DNA from: Paramesorhizobium sp049065735
Lineage (GTDB): Bacteria > Pseudomonadota > Alphaproteobacteria > Rhizobiales > Rhizobiaceae
Length of the DNA stretch: 64,000 nt
Reading direction: 5' to 3'
Assembly: GCF_049065735.1 (NCBI RefSeq)
Contig: NZ_JBAKHD010000004.1
Coordinates: 434,001-498,000 of the forward strand
Positions within the stretch are counted from its first letter, which is position 1. Each line of letters opens with the position of its first letter. The notes under the pieces were generated by a model, which had not been told where the DNA came from, did no database searches, and saw only the letters and a list, made by a program, of their open reading frames with translations. The position numbers and the translations under genes were made by a program. This document shows, piece by piece, positions 36,005 through 45,158 of this stretch.

Positions 36005-37612
36005 ATGATGATGAATTTCGCACGATTTCGGATGCTTGCCGCCGGGGCCGCGATTGCCCTGGCTCTGACGGCGACGGGGCCTGTCTCGGCGGCGACGCCG
36101 CAGGACACGCTGGTTCTGGCATGGGCATTCGATGACATCATCACGCTCGATCCCGGCGAATCCTTCGAAATCAGCACCGGCGAGATCATCGGCAATGCCT
36201 ATGATAGGCTTGTGCGCCTCGATCTCAACGACACCTCCAAGGTCGTGGGCGATATCGCTGAAAGCTGGACCATTTCCGACGATGGCCTGACCTATACGTT
36301 CAAGCTGAAGCCCGGCCTCAAATTCGCCTCCGGCAATCCGGTGACCGCCGATGATGTGGCGTTCTCGATCCAGCGCGCGGTCAAGCTCGACCGCAGCCCG
36401 TCCTTCATCCTGACCCAGTTCGGCCTTAAGCCCGATAATGTCGACGAAAAGGCGAAGGCCGTCGATCCCTCCACCTTCGTGCTGACCGTCGACAAGCCCT
36501 ATGCGCCGAGCTTCGTCCTGAACTGCCTCACCGCCGATGTGGCGTCCGTGGTGGACAAGAAGCTGGTGCTGGAAAATGTCGTCGACAATGATTTCGGCAA
36601 TGCCTGGCTCAAGACCCATTATGCCGGCTCCGGCCCGCTGAAGATCCGTGACTGGCGCGCCAACGAAATCCTCGTCATGGAGCGCAACGACAATTATTAC
36701 GGCGAGAAGGCGAAGCTGAACCGCATTATCTATCGCCACGTCAAGGAAAGCGCGACGCAGCGCCTGCTCCTTGAGAAGGGCGATGTCGATATCGCGCGCA
36801 ATCTCCAGCCCGGCGACCTCGAAGCGGTGTCCAAGGAAAAGGGCATCCACATCACCAGCGCACCCAAGGGCACGGTCTATTATTTCAGCCTGAACCAGAA
36901 GAACCCGAACCTGGCGAAGCCTGAAGTGCGCGAGGCGCTGAAATATCTCGTGGACTACAACGCCATCGGCAAGACGCTGATCAAGGGCATCGGCACGATC
37001 CACCAGACCTTCCTGCCAACGGGTGTGCTTGGCGCAATCGACGAAAAGCCCTTCAAGCTCGACGTGAAGAAGGCCAAGTCGCTCTTGGAAAAGGCCGGCC
37101 TCAAGGACGGCTTCACCGTCACCATGGACACGCGCAACACCCAGCCGATAACAGGCATCGCCGAATCCATGCAGCAGACCTTCGCCAAGGCGGGCGTGAA
37201 GCTGGAGATCGTCCCCGGCGACGGAAAGCAGACGCTCACCAAATATCGCGCCCGCAACCACGATATCTATATCGGTGACTGGGGCATGGATTATTGGGAC
37301 CCGCACAGCAACGCCGACACCTTCACCTCCAATCCCGACAACAGCGATGGCGCTTCCGCCAAGACCCTCGCCTGGCGCAACAGCTGGGATATTCCGGAAC
37401 TGACCAAGGAAACCAAGGCCGCCGTGCTGGAGCGCGATACGGGCAAGCGCATCGAGATGTACCACGATCTGCAGAAAAAGGTGCTGAACGAAGGCCCCTT
37501 CGTGATCCTGTATCAGCAGACGGAAGTGGCAGGCGTGCGGGACAATATCGAGAACTACAAGCTCGGCCCGACCTTCTCGACCAATTATGTTTATCCGGTG
37601 GGGAAGAAGTAA
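36005..37612 (+). CDS. dppA: Peptide ABC transporter substrate-binding protein
   Basis: Family 5 solute-binding protein, about 535 residues, with a signal peptide (FRMLAAGAAIALALTATGPVSAA). The mature protein shows the SBP_bac_5 pattern: ALDPGES-like TLDPGESFEISTGEIIGNAYDRLVR, ADDVAFSIQRAV, KTHYAGSGPLKIRDWRANE and a DYWDPHSNADTF lid segment. The start was chosen at the ATG at 36005 with AAAGGGA upstream; two more ATGs follow directly. A palindromic repeat separates it from dppB. Confidence 0.92.
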   Translation: MMMNFARFRMLAAGAAIALALTATGPVSAATPQDTLVLAWAFDDIITLDPGESFEISTGEIIGNAYDRLVRLDLNDTSKVVGDIAESWTISDDGLTYTFKLKPGLKFASGNPVTADDVAFSIQRAVKLDRSPSFILTQFGLKPDNVDEKAKAVDPSTFVLTVDKPYAPSFVLNCLTADVASVVDKKLVLENVVDNDFGNAWLKTHYAGSGPLKIRDWRANEILVMERNDNYYGEKAKLNRIIYRHVKESATQRLLLEKGDVDIARNLQPGDLEAVSKEKGIHITSAPKGTVYYFSLNQKNPNLAKPEVREALKYLVDYNAIGKTLIKGIGTIHQTFLPTGVLGAIDEKPFKLDVKKAKSLLEKAGLKDGFTVTMDTRNTQPITGIAESMQQTFAKAGVKLEIVPGDGKQTLTKYRARNHDIYIGDWGMDYWDPHSNADTFTSNPDNSDGASAKTLAWRNSWDIPELTKETKAAVLERDTGKRIEMYHDLQKKVLNEGPFVILYQQTEVAGVRDNIENYKLGPTFSTNYVYPVGKK

Positions 37613-37633
37613 AGGGGACATGGCTGTCGCTGC

Positions 37634-37792
37634 GCCCCTCCTTCCCCCTGCGGGGAAGGTGGCCGCGTTAGCGGGCGGATGGGGGTGGTGACGAGTGTAA
37701 GCCAACGTGCAATCGAAGCGCACTGCCTTTACCACCCCCACCCGACCCTTCGGGCCACCCTCCCCGCAAGGGGGAGGGTGGGTGCAGCGGAG
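37634..37792. repeat. Palindromic repeat, GGGTGGTGACG family, between dppA and dppB
   Basis: Arms at 37634-37694 and 37729-37792 contain GGGGGTGGTGACG / TACCACCCCCACCC together with CCCTTCGGGCCACCCTCC and a GCGGGGAAGGTGG block. It lies inside the operon, after the binding-protein gene, and would form a strong stem in the mRNA. Confidence 0.85.
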
Positions 37793-37803
37793 GCCTCTAA
37801 GTC

Positions 37804-38862
37804 ATGACAACGCTTGACGTAACCCGAACTACTCGGCGCCCCATCTCCCGCCTCGCCATCTCCATCGCCGCCTTCCTCGGCGTGGTGATCACGACCTATC
37901 TCGGCCTCCTCGCCGTCACTTTCTTCATCGGCCGTGTCATCCCCATCGATCCGGTGCTTGCCATCGTCGGCGACCGGGCGCCTGCCAGTGCCATTGCGCG
38001 GGCCCGCGAGGAGCTCGGCCTCAACGAGCCGCTCTACTGGCAGTTCGTCATCTATGTCTGGAAAGCGCTGCATGGCGATTTCGGCACATCTGTCCTGACC
38101 ACCAACCCCGTCATGACCGACATCCGCCGCGTCTTCCCCGCGACCATGGAGCTGGCAACCCTCGGCACGCTCATCGGCTCCCTCATCGGCGTTCCGCTCG
38201 GCGTGCTGGCGGCGGTAAAGCGGGGCGGGTTTTTCGACCAGGCGGTGCGGGTCATCGGCCTCTTCGGCTATTCGGTGCCGATCTTCTGGCTCGGGCTGAT
38301 GGCACTCCTCATCTTCTACGCACGGCTCGGCTGGACGGCGGGACCGGGGCGCATCGACGTCATCTATGAATACACCTTCACGCCGATAACAGGTTTCTAC
38401 ATCCTCGACGCCATCCTCCAGCGCCAATGGGACGCGCTGCGCGATATCCTGAGCCACATCGTGCTGCCCGCCTGCCTGCTCGGTTACTATTCGCTCGCCT
38501 ATATCAGCCGCATGACGCGCTCCTTCATGCTGAATGAGCTGGAGCAGGAATATATCGTCGCCGCCCGCGCCAAGGGCCTCTCCGAACGGCGCATCATCTG
38601 GGGTCATGCCTTGCGCAATGCCGCCGTCCCGCTGGTGACGGTGATCGCCCTTTCCTATGCCGGGCTGCTGGAAGGCTCCGTCCTCACCGAAACCGTGTTC
38701 TCCTGGCCGGGCCTTGGCCAGTACATCACGAACTCGCTGCAGAATGCCGACATGAACGCCGTGCTCGGCGGTACGATCGTCATCGGCTCGGTCTTCATCG
38801 CCCTGAACCTCCTCTCCGATCTTCTCTATCGGACCCTCGATCCCCGGACGCGCGCACGATGA
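37804..38862 (+). CDS. dppB: Peptide ABC transporter permease DppB
   Basis: Inner-membrane permease, 352 residues, six helices. The EAA-type loop that docks the ATPases is YIVAARAKGLSERRIIWGHALRNA, and the family N-terminal pattern LGLNEPLYWQFVIYVWKALHGDFGTS is present. GGAGG precedes the ATG at 37804. The stop overlaps dppC (ATGA). Confidence 0.94.
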   Translation: MTTLDVTRTTRRPISRLAISIAAFLGVVITTYLGLLAVTFFIGRVIPIDPVLAIVGDRAPASAIARAREELGLNEPLYWQFVIYVWKALHGDFGTSVLTTNPVMTDIRRVFPATMELATLGTLIGSLIGVPLGVLAAVKRGGFFDQAVRVIGLFGYSVPIFWLGLMALLIFYARLGWTAGPGRIDVIYEYTFTPITGFYILDAILQRQWDALRDILSHIVLPACLLGYYSLAYISRMTRSFMLNELEQEYIVAARAKGLSERRIIWGHALRNAAVPLVTVIALSYAGLLEGSVLTETVFSWPGLGQYITNSLQNADMNAVLGGTIVIGSVFIALNLLSDLLYRTLDPRTRAR

Positions 38863-39788
38863 GCGAAATCGCAAGCACCAACCGGCAAAGCCTCCGCGAC
38901 TGGCTTCTCTCCGACCGCCCGCAATCGCGCGCGCAGGCGCGTCTCGGCCGCGCCTATATGGTCTGGCGGCGCTTCACCGCCAACCGGCTCGCCGTCCTCG
39001 GCCTCGTCATCATCCTCGCGCTCGCCTTCGTCGCCGCCTTCGCCGATCTGCTTGCGCCGCATTCGCCCATCGCGGGCGATCTCGCGACGCAGCGGCTGCT
39101 GCCGCCCGGCGGTGACTATCTGCTCGGTACCGATGATCAGGGCCGCGACATTCTCTCGCGCCTCATCTACGGCTCGCGGCTGACGCTCTACGTCGTGCTG
39201 CTCGTCGCCATCATCGCGGCGCCCATCGGGCTCATCGTCGGCACAGTCGCAGGCTATGCCGGCGGCTGGGTCGATGCGGTGCTGATGCGCATCACGGACA
39301 TTTTCCTCGCCTTCCCCAAGCTCATCCTCGCGCTCGCCTTCGTCGCCGCGCTCGGACCGGGCATCGAGAACGCCGTCATCGCCATCGCCATCACCTCCTG
39401 GCCGCCCTATGCGCGCATCGCAAGGGCGGAGACGCTGACGGTGCGCAATTCCGACTATATCGCCGCCGTGCAGCTGATGGGCGCCTCCCCTGCCCGCATC
39501 GTCACGCGCCATATCATGCCGCTCTGCCTCTCCTCGCTCATCGTACGAGTGACGCTCGACATGGCCGGCATCATCCTCACCGCCGCCGGGCTCGGCTTCC
39601 TCGGCCTCGGCGCGCAGCCGCCCTTGCCGGAATGGGGCGCGATGATCGCCTCCGGCCGCCGCTTCATCCTCGATGAGTGGTGGGTCGCGGCCATGCCGGG
39701 CCTCGCCATCCTTATCGTCAGCCTCGGCTTCAACCTGCTCGGCGACGGCCTGCGCGATGCGCTCGACCCGCGGGAGAACAAGCAATGA
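38859..39788 (+). CDS. dppC: Peptide ABC transporter permease DppC
   Basis: Second permease, 309 residues. It has the N-terminal OppC domain (ALVDADLLAPHSP-like region FADLLAPHSPIAGD), LGTDDQGRDILSRLIYGSRLTL, and the docking loop YIAAVQLMGASPARIVTRHIMP. Overlaps dppB and dppD by 4 bases each, so the three are translationally coupled. Confidence 0.94.
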   Translation: MSEIASTNRQSLRDWLLSDRPQSRAQARLGRAYMVWRRFTANRLAVLGLVIILALAFVAAFADLLAPHSPIAGDLATQRLLPPGGDYLLGTDDQGRDILSRLIYGSRLTLYVVLLVAIIAAPIGLIVGTVAGYAGGWVDAVLMRITDIFLAFPKLILALAFVAALGPGIENAVIAIAITSWPPYARIARAETLTVRNSDYIAAVQLMGASPARIVTRHIMPLCLSSLIVRVTLDMAGIILTAAGLGFLGLGAQPPLPEWGAMIASGRRFILDEWWVAAMPGLAILIVSLGFNLLGDGLRDALDPRENKQ

Positions 39789-40618
39789 GCGCCCTCCTGA
39801 CCGTCGAAGACCTGCGTGTCCGCTTCCCCACCCGCACAGGCACGGTGGAGGCGGTGCGCGGCGTCTCCTTCTCGCTCGGGCGCGAGCGGCTCGGCATTGT
39901 CGGCGAATCCGGCTCCGGCAAATCGCAGACGGGCCGCGCCATTATGGGCCTGACGCCGCCCCATGCTGATGTCACCGCCAAGCGCCTCGATTTCGATGGC
40001 ATCGATCTTCTCAACGCCTCACCCACTGAGCGCCGCCGATTGCGCGGCAGCCGCATCGCCATGGTGCTGCAGGATCCGAAATATTCGCTGAACCCGGTCA
40101 TGACCATCGGCCGCCAGATCATCGAGACGCTGCGCACCCATGAAAATGTCAGCCGCGCGGAAGCCAGGCGACGCGCGCTCGCAATGCTGGAGGCGGTGCA
40201 GATTCGCGACCCGGAGCGCGTCTTTGGCCTTTACCCGCATGAGGTTTCGGGCGGCATGGGCCAGCGCGCCATGATCGCGATGATGCTGATTGCGGGACCG
40301 GAACTGCTCATCGCCGACGAGCCAACCTCGGCCCTCGACGTGACGGTGCAGCTGGAAGTGCTCGGCATTCTCGACCGGCTGGTCAGGACACGCGGCATGG
40401 GGCTCATCTTCATTTCGCACGATCTGCGCCTCGTCTCTTCTTTCTGCGACCGCGTCATCGTCATGTATGCAGGCCGTATCGTCGAAGAACTCGCCGCAAG
40501 CGACCTCGCCAATGCCAAGCATCCCTATACGCAAGGGCTGCTCGACTGCATGCCGAAGCTGGGCGCGGACCGGCATCCCCTCCCCACCTTGCAGCGCCAG
40601 GCGGAGTGGTCGCAATGA
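39785..40618 (+). CDS. dppD: Peptide ABC transporter ATP-binding protein DppD
   Basis: Nucleotide-binding subunit, 277 residues. Walker A GESGSGKSQTG, signature VSGGMGQRAMIA (LSGG variant), Walker B LLIADEPTSALD, H-loop ISHDL. It is about 50 residues shorter than typical DppD at the C-terminus, with only the start of the oligopeptide-transporter C-terminal region (KHPYTQGLLDCMPKL). The start ATG at 39785 overlaps the dppC stop. Confidence 0.93.
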   Translation: MSALLTVEDLRVRFPTRTGTVEAVRGVSFSLGRERLGIVGESGSGKSQTGRAIMGLTPPHADVTAKRLDFDGIDLLNASPTERRRLRGSRIAMVLQDPKYSLNPVMTIGRQIIETLRTHENVSRAEARRRALAMLEAVQIRDPERVFGLYPHEVSGGMGQRAMIAMMLIAGPELLIADEPTSALDVTVQLEVLGILDRLVRTRGMGLIFISHDLRLVSSFCDRVIVMYAGRIVEELAASDLANAKHPYTQGLLDCMPKLGADRHPLPTLQRQAEWSQ

Positions 40619-41370
40619 CCGAAGCCCTTGCCCTCTCCATCAGAAATCTCGAAGTCGCCTTCGATCATTTCCGGGCGCTGAAAGGCGTCAGCATCGATGT
40701 GGCGCAAGGTGATTCCTTCGGCCTTGTCGGCGAATCCGGCTCCGGCAAATCGACGCTGCTGCGCGCCGTCGTGGGGTTGTCCCCCATTACCTCGGGTGAA
40801 GTTCATGTCCATGGAGCGCCCGTCCGCACACCGCGCGGCAATGCATTCTACAGCAGCGTCCAGATGGTGTTTCAGGACCCTTACGGCTCCCTGCACCCGC
40901 GCCAGACGGTGGACCGCCTGCTGCGCGAGCCGCTCGCCATCCATGGCTTCGGCGAGACGGAGACGCGCATCGTCCAGGCGCTGGACGAGGTAGGCCTCGG
41001 CTCGAGTTTCCGCTTCCGCTACCCGCACCAGCTGTCCGGCGGCCAGCGCCAGCGCGTCGCCATTGCCCGCGCGCTGATCATCGAACCCTCGATCCTGCTT
41101 CTCGACGAGCCGACCTCGGCGCTCGATGCCTCAGTGCAGGCTGAGGTGCTGAACCTGCTCGAACAGATCCGCCACGACCGCAAACTCACCTTCATCATGG
41201 TCAGCCACGATCTGGCAGTCGTCACCCATATGTGCGACCGGCTGGCGGTGATGCAGAATGGCGAAATCGTCGAACAGCTGGATGCCGCCGATCTCGCCAA
41301 AGGCAATGTGCACGAGGATTATACCCGCAATCTGATGCGAGCGAGCGAGGGCTTCCGGCGGAAAGCTTGA
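40615..41370 (+). CDS. dppF: Peptide ABC transporter ATP-binding protein DppF
   Basis: Second nucleotide-binding subunit, 251 residues. Walker A GESGSGKSTLLRA, signature LSGGQRQRVAIARAL, Walker B ILLLDEPTSALD, H-loop VSHDL. Also lacks most of the C-terminal extension seen in E. coli DppF. ATG at 40615 overlaps the dppD stop. Last gene of the operon; no clear terminator follows. Confidence 0.93.
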   Translation: MTEALALSIRNLEVAFDHFRALKGVSIDVAQGDSFGLVGESGSGKSTLLRAVVGLSPITSGEVHVHGAPVRTPRGNAFYSSVQMVFQDPYGSLHPRQTVDRLLREPLAIHGFGETETRIVQALDEVGLGSSFRFRYPHQLSGGQRQRVAIARALIIEPSILLLDEPTSALDASVQAEVLNLLEQIRHDRKLTFIMVSHDLAVVTHMCDRLAVMQNGEIVEQLDAADLAKGNVHEDYTRNLMRASEGFRRKA

Positions 41371-41501
41371 TGCCTATGGCATGGACCGCGTCTCGGAAGC
41401 CACAACATCGCAGAGTTGTATCGCGGCATTGAAATTAGAGGTTGCCAACTTTCTTTAGATTTGGAATAGGGGCTGGGGGGAAATCCAGTGGGGGCGAACA
41501 A

Positions 41502-42782
41502 ATGACCCGTTCGAGCATTCGCGACCGGTTGGTCGATCTAGCAACGGTGCTGATTGCATTGCGAGCGCTTTCAGCGCCCTTGGCAGTCCCGCTCTTGGGG
41601 ATGTTGGCCTTAGCCGGCAGTATCGCAACCGAACCTCGCTCTCTGGTTGATTTTTACCGGACTAACAAAGCAATTACGATCTGCCTCGCCGGCGTTATCC
41701 TGTTTTCACTGGTCAACGCTTTGGAATACCATTATCGTCCAGTTTATTATGGACTTCTGGCGGTATCGACGGTCTTGATAGGACACCACATCGCCAAGAG
41801 CGGCAAAGCACTCCCGCTCGCATCGATCCTGTATTTTTCCTACCTTGTCATCCTGGCGATCTGCGCCGTGATGTTCGGCGCCAGCCCTGAGGACATCAAC
41901 ACTTACTTTCCGAATGTCAGCCGAAACGGGGTCAGCGCCGCCGCCATATTCCTTCAGATCTTCTATAGCACGGCCTACTTCCGTGAGAAAAAAGAAGCGC
42001 CGCTCATCACACCTGTGATCACCCTGCTGATCTGTATTTTATGCTATGGCCGCTCGGGATCGGGGTTCGGATTTGCGCTATTGATCGCATCCTGTGCACA
42101 GGTGATTATCGGGAAAAGATCGTTCATACAGCCTTTGATCGCCCTCGTCATCGGCTCCGCGCTGATGGCATATGCATTGGCCGGCCCGCAAATCTCCGCG
42201 GCTATTCGCAGTGTAATGGCATCCCGCCCAGCCCCCGTGATTGTAACGCAGCCCGCCCCTTCTGTCGGGAGCAAACCTGCGGCAAAGAGCACCGTCGCGC
42301 CGGCCAGCACCCCACCCCTGACAACCCGCGCTCCCGTCGCTCCCCCTCCTGCACAAACCGCTTATTCCGGATGGTCGCGCGCCGGTTTACAGTCCGTCCG
42401 CTGGAGGATGGCGTCGGAATATGTGTCTGCGCTTGACTTGAAGGCGGTTGTCCTCGGCGGTGCCCTGACCGCCTCCCCCGCAATCGTCGCCCACAACATG
42501 AATCCGCATAACTCATTCATCCGTGGCCACGCTTATTTCGGGATCGCCTACCTCGTTCTTATCGCAACGGTCTTTTTCAGCGCTCTAAGGCGAATGAAGG
42601 GTGGCGATATATTTCTTGTGACCCTGCTTGGGATTTATGCGGGACGGGCATTCTTCGACGCCTTCAGCCTCTTTGACTGCCTCGATTTCGTGTTTTTCTT
42701 CACCGCGTTCAGCATTTCGCCACCTAAGCACCAGCCGCAGGAAGAGATAGCCGGTCAAGTGCCTCTGGGGGTTGCCGCTTAA
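41502..42782 (+). CDS. O-antigen ligase/polymerase-like membrane protein
   Basis: A polytopic protein of about 426 residues with at least ten hydrophobic segments. Near the C-terminus, NPHNSFIRGHAYFGIAYLVL resembles the HN-containing periplasmic loop motif of O-antigen ligase (WaaL/RfaL) and Wzy-type proteins. A Pro/Ala/Ser/Thr-rich insertion of about 50 residues (about 240-290) interrupts the large loop. The start is the ATG at 41502 behind a G-rich stretch; an upstream TTG at 41442 is unlikely. It stands alone, with no polysaccharide genes nearby, and its base composition is less GC-rich than its neighbours, which may indicate transfer. Confidence 0.65.
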   Translation: MTRSSIRDRLVDLATVLIALRALSAPLAVPLLGMLALAGSIATEPRSLVDFYRTNKAITICLAGVILFSLVNALEYHYRPVYYGLLAVSTVLIGHHIAKSGKALPLASILYFSYLVILAICAVMFGASPEDINTYFPNVSRNGVSAAAIFLQIFYSTAYFREKKEAPLITPVITLLICILCYGRSGSGFGFALLIASCAQVIIGKRSFIQPLIALVIGSALMAYALAGPQISAAIRSVMASRPAPVIVTQPAPSVGSKPAAKSTVAPASTPPLTTRAPVAPPPAQTAYSGWSRAGLQSVRWRMASEYVSALDLKAVVLGGALTASPAIVAHNMNPHNSFIRGHAYFGIAYLVLIATVFFSALRRMKGGDIFLVTLLGIYAGRAFFDAFSLFDCLDFVFFFTAFSISPPKHQPQEEIAGQVPLGVAA

Positions 42783-42844
42783 AGATCAGCCTTCAGCGCA
42801 TTCCCCCACTTTTGAATTCGTCCTGAACAAACCGTTTATTCCCC

Positions 42845-42859
42845 GTTCATGGAGGGTTC
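42845..42859. promoter_or_regulatory. LexA-box-like GTTC-N7-GTTC before the diguanylate cyclase
   Basis: GTTC (42845-42848), seven bases, GTTC (42856-42859), 53 bases before the cyclase start. The promoter context is weak: a CTATAT lies at about 42872, but no good -35. One or two chance matches are expected in a window of this size. Confidence 0.25.
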
Positions 42860-42911
42860 ACCCGCGCTTTCCTATATGAGCCGCGGATGAATCTTTGGGG
42901 GACGTACAAGC

Positions 42912-43703
42912 ATGAAGTCCGCTTTGCTGAAGGCGTTTGTGACGACTTTGGCTGTCATTGTCTTTTGTGAGCTGGTTTGCATGGCCGTCCTGTGGTGGAT
43001 GGGAAGCGAGATAACGCTTTTCCCGCTCGTCATGACGGCTGCCCTCCCCGCCGTCACCGCCTTCCCCAATGCGCTCTATACTTATGTGCAGAACCACAAA
43101 CTGAAGGTGGCCCTGCACGAATTGAAGCTGGCGCATCAGCAATTGCAGGCCAAATCGCGGATCGATGACATGACCGGGCTGCTCAATCGCGGCTCTTTCT
43201 TCGAGGCCATGAAGATCAGCCGCGCGCGCGTGGAAACCGGCGCGGCGCTGGCTATCGACGCCGATCATTTCAAGGCGATCAACGACACCTACGGACATGC
43301 GGTGGGCGACCGCGCCTTGAAGATCATCGCCTTCGCCTTGCAGAATACCACCCGCAAGGGCGATATCGTCGGCCGGATCGGCGGCGAGGAATTCTGCATC
43401 TATCTGCCCGGCGCTTCGCGGGAAACCGCCTTGCGCCTGGCGGAGCGGGTGCGCGCCGAGGTCGAGAACACGCCGCTTTATACGGCGTCAAACCAGATCC
43501 ACCCGCTGACGATCAGCATCGGCTGCGCCATAGCGCTCAAGCATGAATCGAATTCGCAGGTCTTGAGCCGGGCGGATAAATGCCTCTACCGCGCCAAGAA
43601 GCGCGGGCGCAATTGCGTCGTCTATGACGATGGCGACGACCAACCCGCCTATCATCTGCTTCCACGGCAGACGGTGGAAGGCGAAAGGGATGCGTCGGCC
43701 TGA
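42912..43703 (+). CDS. Membrane-anchored diguanylate cyclase (GGDEF)
   Basis: Makes cyclic di-GMP from two GTP, 263 residues. Two N-terminal membrane helices (about 7-30 and 35-57) are followed by a short coiled linker (LKVALHELKLAHQQLQAKS) and a GGDEF domain starting DDMTGLLNRGSF. The active site is intact as GGEEF (157-161), and the inhibitory I-site RKGD (148-151) sits exactly five residues upstream, so product inhibition is expected. There is no sensor domain beyond the membrane segment. A LexA-box-like repeat lies upstream. Confidence 0.93.
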   Translation: MKSALLKAFVTTLAVIVFCELVCMAVLWWMGSEITLFPLVMTAALPAVTAFPNALYTYVQNHKLKVALHELKLAHQQLQAKSRIDDMTGLLNRGSFFEAMKISRARVETGAALAIDADHFKAINDTYGHAVGDRALKIIAFALQNTTRKGDIVGRIGGEEFCIYLPGASRETALRLAERVRAEVENTPLYTASNQIHPLTISIGCAIALKHESNSQVLSRADKCLYRAKKRGRNCVVYDDGDDQPAYHLLPRQTVEGERDASA

Positions 43704-43706
43704 GCC

Positions 43707-44237
43707 CTACTCCCACGCCTCCACTTCCTCCTCCGACCAGCCCACGGGCACGAAGCCCATCTTCTGGTAGAGTTGGAGCGCGCGGGGGCTGTCGAGCGTA
43801 TTGGTGTGGATGGTCACTTTCTTCGGTCCATGCCACCACGCCGCTTCGATCATCTCGGCAAGGAAGAAGCTCCCAAGCCCCCGCCCCTGATAGTCGGGAA
43901 CGAGGCCGAAATAGAGGATTTCCGCCTCGTCCGGCAAACGCGCCAGATCGAATTCGGCAAAGCCTGCCGGGCAGCCATCGACATGAAGCACGTGAATTTC
44001 CGCGGGACGGGCATTGATCGCCTCGGAAAGCTCCGCATCGTCTTGCTTGCGCCGCATCAGCCAGTGATGCGGCTTTCCAACCTGCTCATAGAGATAGCGA
44101 TAATAATGCACCGGGATGTTGGATGCTCGCATGATCGCGAGCTTCATGCCGGTGGGCGACGGCACGCTCACCGTGCTGCGCTCCGTCATCTCCAGATGCG
44201 TGATCCGCGCGACCAGCTTTTTCGGCGACCCGGCCAT
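43707..44237 (-). CDS. GNAT-family N-acetyltransferase
   Basis: A 176-residue acetyl-CoA-dependent transferase. The acetyl-CoA binding motif A is GLVPDYQGRGLGSFFLAEMI, followed by motif B NTLDSPRALQLYQKMGFVPVG. The acceptor is unknown. The start is the ATG at 44237, immediately after the sulfurtransferase stop (TAGGATG), indicating coupled translation. Confidence 0.88.
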   Translation of the reverse strand: MAGSPKKLVARITHLEMTERSTVSVPSPTGMKLAIMRASNIPVHYYRYLYEQVGKPHHWLMRRKQDDAELSEAINARPAEIHVLHVDGCPAGFAEFDLARLPDEAEILYFGLVPDYQGRGLGSFFLAEMIEAAWWHGPKKVTIHTNTLDSPRALQLYQKMGFVPVGWSEEEVEAWE

Positions 44238-44238
44238 C

Positions 44239-45093
44239 CTACGCGGCCTTGCCCGTTTCGATCGGCGTGTCGGGCCGTCCACCCCACTCGCTCCACGAGC
44301 CGTCATAAAGAAAATTGTCCGTGTGGCCGAGCGATTCCAGCGCCAGCGTGATGACCGCCGCCGTCACGCCCGAGCCGCAGCTCGTCACGACCGGCTTTGC
44401 GAGATCGACCCCGGCCCGGTCGAAAATCTCCTTGAGCTCATCGAGAGTCTTCAGTTCTCCATCTTTCGAAAGGCTCGCGACCGGCACATTGCGCGCGCCC
44501 GGCATATGACCGGACCGCATGCCCGCGCGCGGTTCAGGCTCCTCACCCGAAAACCGGCCCGGCGCGCGCGCGTCGGCGATCTGCACCGAGCCCTTCTCGA
44601 CGATTTGCAGCATTTTCTCGAAGCTCGCCACCCGCCCCATGTCGAGGCTGGCGGTGAAGGTCGAGGGCGCGATCTTCGTCACCTCAGCCGTGACGGGCCG
44701 CCCTTCCCGCTTCCAGCGATCGAATCCGCCATCGAGCACGAAAACCTTTTTCGCCCCCATGATCCGGAGCAGGAACCAGACGCGCGGCGCCGTATACATG
44801 CCCGGCCCGTCATAAACGACGATCGTGTCATCCACCGTCAGCCCCATGGCGCTTGCCTCACGGGCAAAATCCTCTTCCGATGGGATCGTATGCGGCAGGC
44901 CCGAGGAATGATCGGCAATCTTGTCCTGGTCGTAAAAGATCGCGCCTGGAATATGCGCTGCGTCATATTCGTCGCGCGGGTTCCGGTTCTGCCCCGGCAG
45001 ATACCAGGAAGCATCCAGAATGGAGAGGCCGGGCTCGTTCAGGTGCTCTTCCAGCCAATCGGCGGAAACGACGAAGGGGCTTTTGTTGCTCAT
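44239..45093 (-). CDS. sseA: 3-mercaptopyruvate sulfurtransferase (two-domain rhodanese)
   Basis: Transfers sulfur from 3-mercaptopyruvate to thiols or cyanide, 284 residues. Two rhodanese domains; the C-terminal active-site loop is CGSGVTA (Cys239), the sequence typical of mercaptopyruvate rather than thiosulfate sulfurtransferases. AAGGAG precedes the ATG at 45093. It lies in a run of sulfur/cysteine genes (AlaX, cysteine synthase) on the same strand. Confidence 0.92.
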   Translation of the reverse strand: MSNKSPFVVSADWLEEHLNEPGLSILDASWYLPGQNRNPRDEYDAAHIPGAIFYDQDKIADHSSGLPHTIPSEEDFAREASAMGLTVDDTIVVYDGPGMYTAPRVWFLLRIMGAKKVFVLDGGFDRWKREGRPVTAEVTKIAPSTFTASLDMGRVASFEKMLQIVEKGSVQIADARAPGRFSGEEPEPRAGMRSGHMPGARNVPVASLSKDGELKTLDELKEIFDRAGVDLAKPVVTSCGSGVTAAVITLALESLGHTDNFLYDGSWSEWGGRPDTPIETGKAA

Positions 45094-45158
45094 CTCTCAT
45101 TCTCCTTGCTAACCATATTGCAGCCAAGCGGTCCGCTTGGGCAATCGCATGATTTCGG

